A DNA stretch of 64,000 bases. Origin: Paraglaciecola arctica BSs20135. Its GTDB lineage: Bacteria > Pseudomonadota > Gammaproteobacteria > Enterobacterales > Alteromonadaceae. Both the position numbers and the translations under genes were made by a program. Positions 10,350 to 18,168 of this stretch are shown here, one piece after another; position 1 is the first letter of the stretch, and each line of letters starts with the position of its first letter. A model generated the notes under the pieces. That model made no database searches. It was not told the DNA's origin and was given only the letters and a program-made list of their open reading frames with translations. The DNA lies in the NCBI RefSeq assembly GCF_000314995.1, contig NZ_BAEO01000062.1:310001-374000 (forward strand). Reading direction: 5' to 3'.

Positions 10350-10739
10350 TGGAAATAGTTCAAGCTATCAGCGAGTAGTGAATAATCTTGCATAGTTAGG
10401 TCAAAAGATTGAAGGGCCTTGGATGTAGGTGAACGTTTTGGTCTAGAGATACTCTATTCTGCGTAGACTCAAGCAGTGGAAACATAGCAGTCGGTTTCAT
10501 AAACGCATTGTCATTGTTTGGCGCTAATTGTTTAGATGAGTTCTTGAGTGTGTTTAATGGCGATATTTTTATTGATTTAGGCATCTTATCTATACATTTA
10601 TAAGAAGGGGTTGAAGCACATTTGGCGATGGTCAATAATCCCAGCCTTAGATTATGAATTTTTATTAAACTGGGTATTAGTGACGTATGTACACCCCAAC
10701 GATTTTACGAATTAATTAAACAGAGTTTAGCGGAAACAA
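10350..10739 (+). pseudogene. Remnant of murU-like N-acetylmuramate-1-P uridylyltransferase
   Basis: Between lptD and djlA the plus strand holds pieces of a MurU-type nucleotidyltransferase in several frames: KLSAS, RVVNNLA-stop-LGQKIEG, VGERFGLEILYSA-stop-TQAVET-stop, then GFINALSLFGAN running into LSVFNGDIFIDLGIL, then EAHLAMVNNP, and near the end SDVCTPQRFYELIKQSL, which matches the family's W-x-DVGTPERL C-terminal motif. The order is colinear with intact MurU, but there are at least three in-frame stops, several frameshifts and an internal deletion of roughly 70 codons. In pseudomonads the intact order is lptD-amgK-murU next to djlA. No amgK is recognisable in 10110-10349, which holds only the lptD promoter side. 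Confidence 0.75.
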
Positions 10740-11570
10740 ATGATAGGAAAAATTTTAGGTACCATTTTTGGTTTTATGTTTGGGCGTATCCTAGGCGCGA
10801 TTTTAGGTTTTGTGATCGGACATATGTTCGACAAAGGTTATAGCCAAAACTTTAATCAAACGGGGGGATTCAACCGGTTTTTTGCCAGTCAAGATGATTT
10901 CAAATCCCAAGCAATTTTTTTCCACTGCCTGTTTTCGGTGATGGGACACCTTGCCAAAGCTGATGGCAAGGTGAGTGATATCGAAATACGCATGGCTAGT
11001 GCCTTGATGGATCAGATGAACCTTGAAGGGGATATGCGCAAAGAAGCACAGCAAGCCTTTAGGGATGGCAAAGCTGCTGATTTTGCGCTGAAGCAAACAG
11101 TTCAAGAGTTTAAAGAATCTTGCCATGGCCGCCGTGATATTTTGCAGGTGTATTTAGAAATATTAATTCAAGCGGCTTATGTTGACGGGAAGTTAGATAA
11201 AGCTGAACAAGCAATTTTAGAGACAGTCTCTCAATATTTAGGCTTTAGACAGCACGATTTACTCTATTTAATGTCAGCATTTGAAGCAGAAATGCGCTTT
11301 AGACAAGGTGCTGGTGGTAAACAAAACGCCAATGGACAAGCGTATTCTTCGCAACAGTCTTTGGATGATGCCTACAAAATATTAGGTGTGACAACATCTG
11401 ACGACGATAAAAGCATCAAAAAAGCTTACCGCAAGTTAATGAGTGAACATCACCCAGACAAGTTAGTTTCTAAAGGTTTACCTAAACAAGCCTTGGAGAT
11501 GGCAAAAAACAAAACCCAAGATATCCAGTCTGCCTATGAAATGATCAAGGAAAAACGCGGTTTTAAATAA
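10740..11570 (+). CDS. djlA: Co-chaperone DjlA
   Basis: A 276-residue inner-membrane J-domain protein that recruits DnaK to the cytoplasmic face of the membrane. The N-terminus is one glycine-patterned membrane segment (about residues 4-30), followed by a TerB-like helical domain (about 50-190) and a C-terminal J domain (about 212-276) with the diagnostic HPD in SEHHPDKLV. In E. coli it lies beside lptD; here the murU remnant lies between them. The ATG is preceded only by a weak GGAAA ribosome site. Confidence 0.95.
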   Translation: MIGKILGTIFGFMFGRILGAILGFVIGHMFDKGYSQNFNQTGGFNRFFASQDDFKSQAIFFHCLFSVMGHLAKADGKVSDIEIRMASALMDQMNLEGDMRKEAQQAFRDGKAADFALKQTVQEFKESCHGRRDILQVYLEILIQAAYVDGKLDKAEQAILETVSQYLGFRQHDLLYLMSAFEAEMRFRQGAGGKQNANGQAYSSQQSLDDAYKILGVTTSDDDKSIKKAYRKLMSEHHPDKLVSKGLPKQALEMAKNKTQDIQSAYEMIKEKRGFK

Positions 11571-11576
11571 CAAGTA

Positions 11577-11947
11577 TTGACCTTTACGCGGCTTGAACTC
11601 ATTGATTTATTCTTCCGATTTTCTTCAATTGGAAGTTTACTCTTCATTAATTTTATTTGGCTTGAGAAAGAAACAGCGGTACCTCTTTGGATCGCGCGGT
11701 GTGTTTGTGTGGTTATTTGTTATTGACTGCCCCTATAGACGACGCAATGTATGGACACTTGCGGGGAGTGGTTTTATTCCTAACCGAGTTGTTACCTTAT
11801 TGTTTATGGCCATATGTTTATATTTTGATAAAACCCGAAACACGTTTTAAAGAGACTCATTGGTTAATTAAGACGTCTGCCTGTTTTTTATTTTTGTGGT
11901 TGTTCTATTTTTTTGCGGTTATGCAAGGACTGAGAAAAATCGATTAA
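11577..11947 (+). pseudogene. Truncated membrane domain of an AraC-type regulator
   Basis: Two overlapping frames join into one plausible membrane protein. Frame one starts at TTG 11577 and reads TFTRLELIDLFFRFSSIGSL through IARCVCVVICY to a stop at 11724-11726. A second frame continues LLLTAPIDDAMYGHLRGVV, LTELLPYCLWPYVYILI and LWLFYFFAVMQGL, ending at 11947. The composite resembles the N-terminal membrane half of AraC-family regulators (L-L-T-x-P, W/Y-x-x-LRG, LPY-x-LW). No helix-turn-helix half follows. The best reading is a frameshifted and C-terminally deleted gene; alternatively the second frame alone is a small membrane protein of about 86 residues. Confidence 0.45.
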
Positions 11948-12014
11948 GGGTATCTTCAGTTTTTGTTCATTCTTTTTATTCCACACTAACAGCAGGTTTG
12001 AAAAGGAAAATGAA

Positions 12015-12767
12015 ATGAAAAGTTCAAGTTTGTTTATATTAAGTGGTTTATTTTTATCAAGCGTTGCTTGGGGTACAGAAAATGAAAGTTGGAGTGCCCA
12101 GTCAACTGAAAAACAATTCGAGAAGACAAGTGAGGTGATTTATAAAGCCTCTAATGGTAATCAGACTAATGTGTTGTCTATGACTGCCAACGTCCAGTCA
12201 AAAGCAGCAACTAGTATTAGTCATAAAAAGGATATACAGGCTAAGACTTTGATTGTCAGGCCTGAAGCTAAGGCAAGCAACCAGGAGTTTTGGATTTTTG
12301 ATGCTTGGGTAGAGTTTTTCCGTGATGATGATAGTGATGGGTACTTTAACCATTTTGCCGTCGAGTTTGATGTTGATACCGAATATAGCTCTGCAGAAGT
12401 TTATGCCAGATTATATTTAGGGATAGATGAAGTATTCAAGGAATATCATGCTACCTCCAATTTCAGCATTTATGCTGACAGCAGTCATGATAGTTTTGTT
12501 GTAGAAAGTGAATTGTTAAATGGTTTTCCTGCGGATGATTATGAGGTATTAATTGAATTGTATGATGCTTACAATGATGAGTTGGTAGCTGTTTATGATG
12601 GTAATGATGATGCCGATTTATATTTGTTATCCCTTGAGAGCAAAGAATACGAGTCTACTCAGGTAATAGTTGTGCATGAGCATGGGGGCAGTTTGAGTTT
12701 GCTAAGTTTGTTATTACTACCTCTAATTTCAGTTTGTCGCCGATTTAATAAAGTCTTATCTGATTAG
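12015..12767 (+). CDS. Choice-of-anchor H family protein with GlyGly-CTERM tail
   Basis: A 250-residue exported protein. The signal peptide covers about 1-20. A central acidic domain (about 93-215, from FWIFDAWVEFFRDDDSDG to DDADLYLLSLES) matches the choice-of-anchor H type of small beta domain. The C-terminus carries GG followed by a leucine-rich helix and a basic end (GGSLSLLSLLLLPLISVCRR), a GlyGly-CTERM signal. In known systems such tails are cleaved by rhombosortase and the protein is exported by type II secretion to the cell surface. The ATG follows AGGAAAATGAA. Its role is unknown. A strong terminator follows. Confidence 0.8.
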   Translation: MKSSSLFILSGLFLSSVAWGTENESWSAQSTEKQFEKTSEVIYKASNGNQTNVLSMTANVQSKAATSISHKKDIQAKTLIVRPEAKASNQEFWIFDAWVEFFRDDDSDGYFNHFAVEFDVDTEYSSAEVYARLYLGIDEVFKEYHATSNFSIYADSSHDSFVVESELLNGFPADDYEVLIELYDAYNDELVAVYDGNDDADLYLLSLESKEYESTQVIVVHEHGGSLSLLSLLLLPLISVCRRFNKVLSD

Positions 12768-12780
12768 GTACACCGAGTTA

Positions 12781-12817
12781 ATGAAGCAGACTTTTTAAAA
12801 GTCTGCTTCATTTTTTT
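12781..12817. terminator. Bidirectional terminator between convergent genes
   Basis: A perfect 12-bp stem, ATGAAGCAGACT (12781-12792) with AGTCTGCTTCAT (12800-12811), is followed by seven T on the plus strand and has A-rich sequence on the other side. It ends the GlyGly-CTERM gene. The hairpin also includes the last codons of the convergent ribbon-helix-helix gene. Confidence 0.85.
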
Positions 12818-13007
12818 GCGAGTCATCGGTTGCGACGACTTCAGTTGTCACTTTTTGTACTAACTTAACCCGACCATGTTTGACTAGTGTGTCTCTTAAC
12901 ACATATTCGATTTGGGCATTGACGCTGCGCAGATCATCATCTGCCCAACGTTGCATGGCTGCTAATACGTCAGCGTTTATTCTAAGAGGAAATGCTTTTT
13001 TAGACAC
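12795..13007 (-). CDS. Arc-like ribbon-helix-helix DNA-binding protein
   Basis: A 70-residue protein. The N-terminal half (SKKAFPLRINADVLAAMQRW, then ADDDLRSVNAQIEYVLRDTL) is a typical Arc/ribbon-helix-helix fold: the short beta strand FPLRIN inserts into the major groove and S-x-NAQIE begins helix 2. The tail is acidic and polar. It is the last gene of a three-gene operon with DUF4177 and SPFH proteins, 7 nt after its neighbour. It may autoregulate the operon through the palindrome at 14104-14118 (inference). It looks unlike a toxin-antitoxin antitoxin because no toxin is adjacent. Confidence 0.8.
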   Translation of the reverse strand: MSKKAFPLRINADVLAAMQRWADDDLRSVNAQIEYVLRDTLVKHGRVKLVQKVTTEVVATDDSQKNEADF

Positions 13008-13014
13008 CCTCTAC

Positions 13015-13218
13015 TTACCTAGGCCGCTTAAGAACAGCTTGTATATGAGAGGAGCCCCCGGCCCAAGTACTAGTCGTAGGTGCGCTACAACTGACCAGTT
13101 CCCAATTTTGTCTACCTAATTCATTTAGATTTGCTTCAAAACTATTTACATCTGGCTCCGGAACAAAAAAACCTTTAGTTTTAAGTTTTGAATTGACGAC
13201 CTTGTATTCCCACTGCAT
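13015..13218 (-). CDS. DUF4177 domain protein
   Basis: A 67-residue protein starting MQWEYKVVNSKLK and containing LNELGRQNWELVS, the signature of DUF4177, a tiny alpha-beta domain of unknown function. There is no signal peptide or membrane helix. It sits 12 nt downstream of the SPFH gene and 7 nt upstream of the ribbon-helix-helix gene, so the three are almost certainly co-transcribed. The ATG follows a clear AAGGAGTATGAGGT ribosome site. Confidence 0.85.
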   Translation of the reverse strand: MQWEYKVVNSKLKTKGFFVPEPDVNSFEANLNELGRQNWELVSCSAPTTSTWAGGSSHIQAVLKRPR

Positions 13219-13230
13219 ACCTCATACTCC

Positions 13231-14088
13231 TTAATACAAACTGCCACTATTAATGATGGGTTGAGCATTTTTATCGCCACATAATACCACTAACAAATTG
13301 CTTACCATCATAGCCTTGCGTTCTTCGTCAAGCTCTACAACGTTTTGAGCTTTTAACCTGTCTAACGCCATCTCAACCATGCCTACTGCACCTTCAACAA
13401 TCTTGCTGCGGGCAGCAATAATGGCGGTAGCTTGTTGCCGCTGTAACATGGCACTGGCAATTTCTGGTGAATACGCCAAGTGGCTGATTTTAGACTCATG
13501 CACTGTTAATCCTGCCTTGCCCAAACGCTCTTGAATTTCTTGTTTTAAAATTTCAGAAATATGTTGAGGATGGCTACGTAGCGCAATATCGGCACTGTCA
13601 TCATCTTGAGGATCGTAACAATAACTGCTGGCCATATTTCGAAGTGCTGACTCAGTTTGTATTGTCACATAACTTTCATAGTCATCCACCTCAAACATGG
13701 CTTCGGCCGAATCCGTAACAGACCAAACCACTATGGTGGCAATTTCTATTGGGTTACCTAGATTATCGTTGACCTTTATTTTGGCTGATTCAAAGTTACG
13801 AATACGCAATGACACCGTTTTGCGCATAAAAAATGGAATAGTCCAGCGTAAACCGTTACGTTTTTCAGTACCCACATAACTACCAAATAAAGTCATAACT
13901 TTGGCTTGATTAGGTTGCACCATAAAGAAGCCAGCCCAACAAACAAGCACAACAATAGAGCAGAAAATACTCATAGGAAGCAAAATTTTGTTCGCTATCA
14001 TTATGCCAAAACTAATTTGTAGTAAGGGTAAAACCACAAAAAAAGCCAAGTACCCGTTGATCGAAAACCCTTTTTTCTCAGTAATCAT
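13231..14088 (-). CDS. SPFH/Band 7 domain membrane protein
   Basis: A 285-residue protein with two N-terminal membrane segments (about 13-32 and 37-55) and an SPFH/Band 7 domain (about 57-245). Typical strings are [43 protein letters not shown] and, in the coiled part, [24 protein letters not shown] proteins form membrane-associated ring scaffolds of the stomatin/flotillin type. There is no NfeD partner; the partners here are DUF4177 and a ribbon-helix-helix protein. The start follows TAGGAGCTTTT. Confidence 0.9.
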   Translation of the reverse strand: MITEKKGFSINGYLAFFVVLPLLQISFGIMIANKILLPMSIFCSIVVLVCWAGFFMVQPNQAKVMTLFGSYVGTEKRNGLRWTIPFFMRKTVSLRIRNFESAKIKVNDNLGNPIEIATIVVWSVTDSAEAMFEVDDYESYVTIQTESALRNMASSYCYDPQDDDSADIALRSHPQHISEILKQEIQERLGKAGLTVHESKISHLAYSPEIASAMLQRQQATAIIAARSKIVEGAVGMVEMALDRLKAQNVVELDEERKAMMVSNLLVVLCGDKNAQPIINSGSLY

Positions 14089-14103
14089 AAAAGCTCCTAA
14101 GTG

Positions 14104-14118
14104 ATATCATAATGATAT
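14104..14118. promoter_or_regulatory. Inverted repeat upstream of the SPFH operon, possible operator
   Basis: ATATCAT-A-ATGATAT is a perfect 7-bp inverted repeat around one base. It lies 16-30 nt upstream of the SPFH start codon in the expected promoter region. Ribbon-helix-helix dimers usually bind such short symmetric sites, and the operon encodes one, so autoregulation is a reasonable inference. Confidence 0.45.
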
Positions 14119-14185
14119 TGTATTGAGGTTAGTCTTAATGCATTTAAAAAGCAAACTATTTGTAATTGCATTGATTGCATCAAGG

Positions 14186-14199
14186 TATTTCATGAAATA
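14186..14199. promoter_or_regulatory. 14-bp perfect palindrome in the SPFH-nuclease intergenic region
   Basis: TATTTCATGAAATA is fully self-complementary. It lies in the 427-nt gap between the divergent SPFH operon and the extracellular nuclease, next to a direct repeat of ATTGCAT. The rest of the gap holds no supported gene. It could be an operator for either side; no regulator family is assigned. Confidence 0.35.
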
Positions 14200-14415
14200 T
14201 TAAGGCCACTGAAGGGCTAGAACTTGTAAAGTTTGGTGATTAATTCGTTGAATTTATGGGAAAGTTGTCAGGTTTTTTATCACATTTGGTACATTGTTTT
14301 TTTTACTTTTTTCTAATTGTTTGTTTTGTATAGCAAAAAAAACTAGGTACAACTATTGCTTAATATCCAGACCAATGGGTCAAGTTTCCCGTTGTCCAAG
14401 CATGTATTCCACTCA

Positions 14416-14433
14416 CTGTCATACGGATGTCAC
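14416..14433 (+). promoter_or_regulatory. Pho-box-like site upstream of the secreted nuclease
   Basis: CTGTCAT-ACGG-ATGTCAC matches the two-half-site Pho box (CTGTCAT, 4-bp A/T spacer, CTGTCAC) at 13 of 14 half-site positions. The orientation is toward the nuclease gene, whose ATG is 82 nt downstream. The spacer is less A-rich than consensus and the -10 region is not obvious. The genome encodes PhoB-PhoR at 43.4-45.6 kb. Confidence 0.6.
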
Positions 14434-14515
14434 AGAAGTAAAAGAACATCGCTCGCACCAAAAGATAATTATTAAAAGTCGGAACACCGACACTTACAAA
14501 TTTTCAGGAGAAAAC

Positions 14516-17500
14516 ATGAAATTGAAATATCCAGCTCTGCTGGCCCTTGTTTGTGCGCCTATGGTTCACGCTGAAATTTTCTTTTCGGAATATGTTGAAG
14601 GATCTGGCAATAACAAGGCCCTAGAAATATACAATCCAACAAGCGCCGTGGTTGATTTAAGTACTTACGCCATTAATTTATTCAGTAATGGTGCAAGTAC
14701 TGCAAGCAGCTCACAAACACTCTCAGGAACGCTTGAACCGGGCGCTACCTTTGTGGTGATTACATCTAATTCAGCTGCAGCCGATGAACTTAAAGCGGTG
14801 GCGAACTTAACGAGCAGTACCATTAATCATAATGGCGATGATGCTTATACCTTGACTGATGGCTCCACTATTGTGGATGCTTTTGGTCAGGTTGGTAATG
14901 ATCCGGGGAGCCAGTGGGAAAGCGATGGCGTAGAAACGCAAAATCAAACCTTGCGTCGCAAATCCTCCGTCCTAACCGGAGATACTGATGCTTTAAATCT
15001 CTTTGCTCCTAGTGCAGAGTGGCAAGAGTTTGCTCAGGATGATTTTTCTGGTTTAGGTTCTCACACCGTTGATGGTGATGTCATCGAAGATATCGCTCCA
15101 TTCGTTGCTGCTTCTACTCCTGCCGATGGTGACCAATTTGTTGCTGTCACTAGCGACATCGTTGTCTCTTTTAGCGAAACAGTTAATGTCACGGCATGGA
15201 ACGATCTGAACTGCAGCCTAAGTGGTAATCATGGGGTTTCTATTACGGGCAGCGGTTCTACATATACTCTCAATCCTGATACAGATTTTGTTTTGGACGA
15301 AAGCTGTACACTAACCATATTTGCTGCCGACGTGACGGATGTAGATGGTACATCTCAAACTATGCCTGAAGATGTAATGATCACGTTCACCACAGGTGTA
15401 TTCCCACTGGTGATTAATGAATTACTGGATGATCCAGCTAATGATTTACCTGGTGATGCTAACGGAGACGGTACCCGAGATTCTAGCGATGATGAATTTG
15501 TAGAATTGGTGAATATTTCTGGTAGCGACTTGGATATTACCGGTTGGTCCATTGCTGATGGTGCCTCAACTCGTCATGTATTTCCGCAAGGATCTGTGGT
15601 TCCGGCAGATTGTGCCATTGTTGTATTTGGTGGAGGCGAGCCTACTGGCGTATTTGGTGGAGCAGTCATACAGACCGCGACATCTGGTGCTATTGGTCTC
15701 AATAACGGCGGCGATACTGTCACGGTTAGCAATGGCAGTGCCAGTGCAGTAATCACCTACGGTAGTGAAGGCAGTGATCAGTCGATCACTCGCAGCCCAG
15801 ATATTACCGGTGAGTTTGTGCAACACTCAAGCATTAACGGTGCGCTCTACTCAGCCGGTACAAAAACCGATGGAATTCCTTTTGATGGTTGTGAAATTCC
15901 AGATGCAGCGCCTTTTGTTGTTGAAAGCAGCCCCGCAGACGGTGCAATAGAAGTTGCAATATCATCTTCGATTAGTTTGACCTTCAGTGAGGCGGTTGCG
16001 GTTTCGGCCTGGAATGCTCTCAGTTGTTCAGTCAGTGGTCCGGTTTCTTTTAGTGTTGAGCAGGATGAGAATACCTTTGTGCTGCAGCCCGATACTCTGC
16101 TTGGGGTAAACGAGGTGTGTACTCTCACAGTTCCGGCAGAAAATGTGACCGATTTGGATGGTTCTGCCGATCCGATGGTGGTTGATTATATGCTTAGCTT
16201 CACTACTGTAGCTGAACTTTTGAGCTGTGATGCTACTTTTACCTTGATTTCTGTTATTCAGGGAGCGGGCGATGTGTCACCCATGGAGGGCGAAAACCTC
16301 AATGTTAAAGCTGTGGTGACTGCAGTTACACCAGCTTTAAGTGGTTTTTTTGTGCAGGAAGAATCTGCTGATTTTGACGCTGATCCCTTAACATCTGAAG
16401 GCTTGTTTGTTTTCAATCCAGACTCTTATGCGGTGCCACAATTAGGCGATGTAGTTGCACTTAAAGGTGGTGTGTCAGAGTTTTTTAACAAAACCCAGTT
16501 GACACTTACTGAGCAGCCAGTAGTTTGCGGGCAGGGTGAGACATCAAGTTCAGCAGTAACGCTTCCTCTTCCTGTTGACCACAACTATGAGTCTGTGGAA
16601 GGTATGTTGGTCGAGGTAGCTCAAGATCTGGTTGTAACTAATACTTTTGGCTACGGACGCTTTGGCCAGGTTGAGCTTTCGAGCGAGTTGCGCTTTATAC
16701 CTACCAATCTATTTACCCCAGGTTCTGCTGCGGCAATTGCAAAGGCCGAGGTAAATGCTCGTGATGTGATCATCATGGATGATGCCAATGACACGCAAAA
16801 CCCGCTTTCACTACCTTTCCCAACTGGTGGCTTGTCTCCACAAAATACCCTGCGCTTGAATGATACTGTGGCCAATTTAATAGGCGTGGTTGATTATAGG
16901 TTCAGTACCTTCATGATTAACCCTTCAGAGCCGCCAATTTTCATCAACAGTAATCCTCGGACTAATGAGCCAGAACTGCTTGCTGGAAATCTAAAGGTTG
17001 CCAGTCTTAATGTGCTCAACTACTTCACCTCGGTTGGTCCAGTGGGTAGCTGTTTTACAGTGGGAGGATTGGAATGTCGTGGCGCAAATAGTGCGGTAGA
17101 GTTTGAACGTCAAAGAGACAAAATGTTAGCGGCGCTAATCGCTATAAATGCTGATATTGTTGGTTTGATGGAAATTGAAAATAATGGATCTGGAGAAAGT
17201 AGTGCCATACAGGATGTAGTTAATGGGTTAAACGCAAGCTTAGGCGAGGGCACCTACGCCGTTGTTGATGCAGGTGGTCCTGTTGGTACTGATGCTATAG
17301 CGGTCGCTTTTATTTATAAACCTGCTGTGGTTTCTCTAGAGGGAGCGGTCGCCATTCTTAATAGTGATAACTCGATAGCAGACGATAATGGTCCATTATT
17401 TGTTGATACTAAAAACCGCCCAGCTTTGGCACAAAAGTTCTCATTGCTTGAAAACGGCGAAGAAATTGTTGTGTCCGTGAACCATCTGAAATCCAAAGGT

Positions 17501-18151
17501 TCTGGTTGTGGTGCTGGTGATGATGATACAACTACAGGTCAAGGTAGCTGTAACCTCACTAGAACCCGTGCAGCAGAAGCATTAACTGCCTTTTTAGCCG
17601 AGGAATTTGCAGATTTACCGACCTTAATCATCGGTGATTTGAATTCTTACGCAAAAGAAGATCCTATCGCTAAAATTGAAGATGCGGGTTACACCAACCT
17701 AGTCAATCATTTTGGTGGGGCAAGTGCTTATTCTTACAGCTTTGCTGGTGAAGTAGGTTATCTGGATCACGCGCTGGCCAACGATAAAGCGTTATCAAAA
17801 GTGGTTGATGTGACTGAGTGGCATATCAACGCTGATGAGCCGATTGTTTTTGATTACAATGTTGAGTTTAAAGACCCGACCAATGTCATTAATTATTATT
17901 CAGCTGACGCATACCGCATGTCTGACCATGATCCTGTTGTGATTGCTTTGCAGTTAGAAGCCGCAGCGGTAATTGGTGATTGGGATGCAGATGGTGATGT
18001 GGATATAGACGATTACCGTGGGCTACTACGAGCAATTCAGCGCCGCCAGTCTGTTGGTATGGAATTTGATTTAAATGAAGACGGTCGCATTACAACCCTT
18101 GATGCTCGCGTTCTTCTAACTTTGTGTACGCGCGCTCGTTGCGCAGCTTAA
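14516..18151 (+). CDS. ExeM/NucH-type extracellular endonuclease with dockerin
   Basis: A secreted nuclease of about 1211 residues. The frame is open further upstream, but ATG 14516 follows CAGGAG and begins a clean signal peptide (1-19, ending VHA). Domains in order: lamin-tail domain (about 20-165), bacterial Ig-like (190-290), second lamin-tail domain (297-450), second Ig-like (460-560), an OB-like domain (570-690), and an endonuclease/exonuclease/phosphatase domain (about 825-1145). The catalytic motifs are visible: LNVLNYF, MEIENNG, VNHLKSKG, IGDLNSY and RMSDHDPV. The C-terminus (about 1151-1211) is a dockerin with two Ca-binding loops, DWDADGDVDIDD and DLNEDGRITTLD. Relatives in Shewanella degrade extracellular DNA and typically end in a GlyGly-CTERM tail, which is absent here. 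A cohesin-like gene follows 17 nt later. Confidence 0.9.
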   Translation: MKLKYPALLALVCAPMVHAEIFFSEYVEGSGNNKALEIYNPTSAVVDLSTYAINLFSNGASTASSSQTLSGTLEPGATFVVITSNSAAADELKAVANLTSSTINHNGDDAYTLTDGSTIVDAFGQVGNDPGSQWESDGVETQNQTLRRKSSVLTGDTDALNLFAPSAEWQEFAQDDFSGLGSHTVDGDVIEDIAPFVAASTPADGDQFVAVTSDIVVSFSETVNVTAWNDLNCSLSGNHGVSITGSGSTYTLNPDTDFVLDESCTLTIFAADVTDVDGTSQTMPEDVMITFTTGVFPLVINELLDDPANDLPGDANGDGTRDSSDDEFVELVNISGSDLDITGWSIADGASTRHVFPQGSVVPADCAIVVFGGGEPTGVFGGAVIQTATSGAIGLNNGGDTVTVSNGSASAVITYGSEGSDQSITRSPDITGEFVQHSSINGALYSAGTKTDGIPFDGCEIPDAAPFVVESSPADGAIEVAISSSISLTFSEAVAVSAWNALSCSVSGPVSFSVEQDENTFVLQPDTLLGVNEVCTLTVPAENVTDLDGSADPMVVDYMLSFTTVAELLSCDATFTLISVIQGAGDVSPMEGENLNVKAVVTAVTPALSGFFVQEESADFDADPLTSEGLFVFNPDSYAVPQLGDVVALKGGVSEFFNKTQLTLTEQPVVCGQGETSSSAVTLPLPVDHNYESVEGMLVEVAQDLVVTNTFGYGRFGQVELSSELRFIPTNLFTPGSAAAIAKAEVNARDVIIMDDANDTQNPLSLPFPTGGLSPQNTLRLNDTVANLIGVVDYRFSTFMINPSEPPIFINSNPRTNEPELLAGNLKVASLNVLNYFTSVGPVGSCFTVGGLECRGANSAVEFERQRDKMLAALIAINADIVGLMEIENNGSGESSAIQDVVNGLNASLGEGTYAVVDAGGPVGTDAIAVAFIYKPAVVSLEGAVAILNSDNSIADDNGPLFVDTKNRPALAQKFSLLENGEEIVVSVNHLKSKGSGCGAGDDDTTTGQGSCNLTRTRAAEALTAFLAEEFADLPTLIIGDLNSYAKEDPIAKIEDAGYTNLVNHFGGASAYSYSFAGEVGYLDHALANDKALSKVVDVTEWHINADEPIVFDYNVEFKDPTNVINYYSADAYRMSDHDPVVIALQLEAAAVIGDWDADGDVDIDDYRGLLRAIQRRQSVGMEFDLNEDGRITTLDARVLLTLCTRARCAA

Positions 18152-18168
18152 TTAAAGGAAGTAGTAAA

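Noticed and set aside
10166-10357. A 63-codon plus-strand frame upstream of the murU remnant
   Set aside because: No recognisable motif, poor start context, and it does not align to AmgK by eye.
10396-10635. A 79-codon minus-strand frame
   Set aside because: Antisense to the MurU-like pieces; no ribosome site and no domain features.
12795-13007. Antitoxin of a toxin-antitoxin pair
   Set aside because: The adjacent DUF4177 and SPFH genes are not toxin families and no toxin-like frame overlaps.
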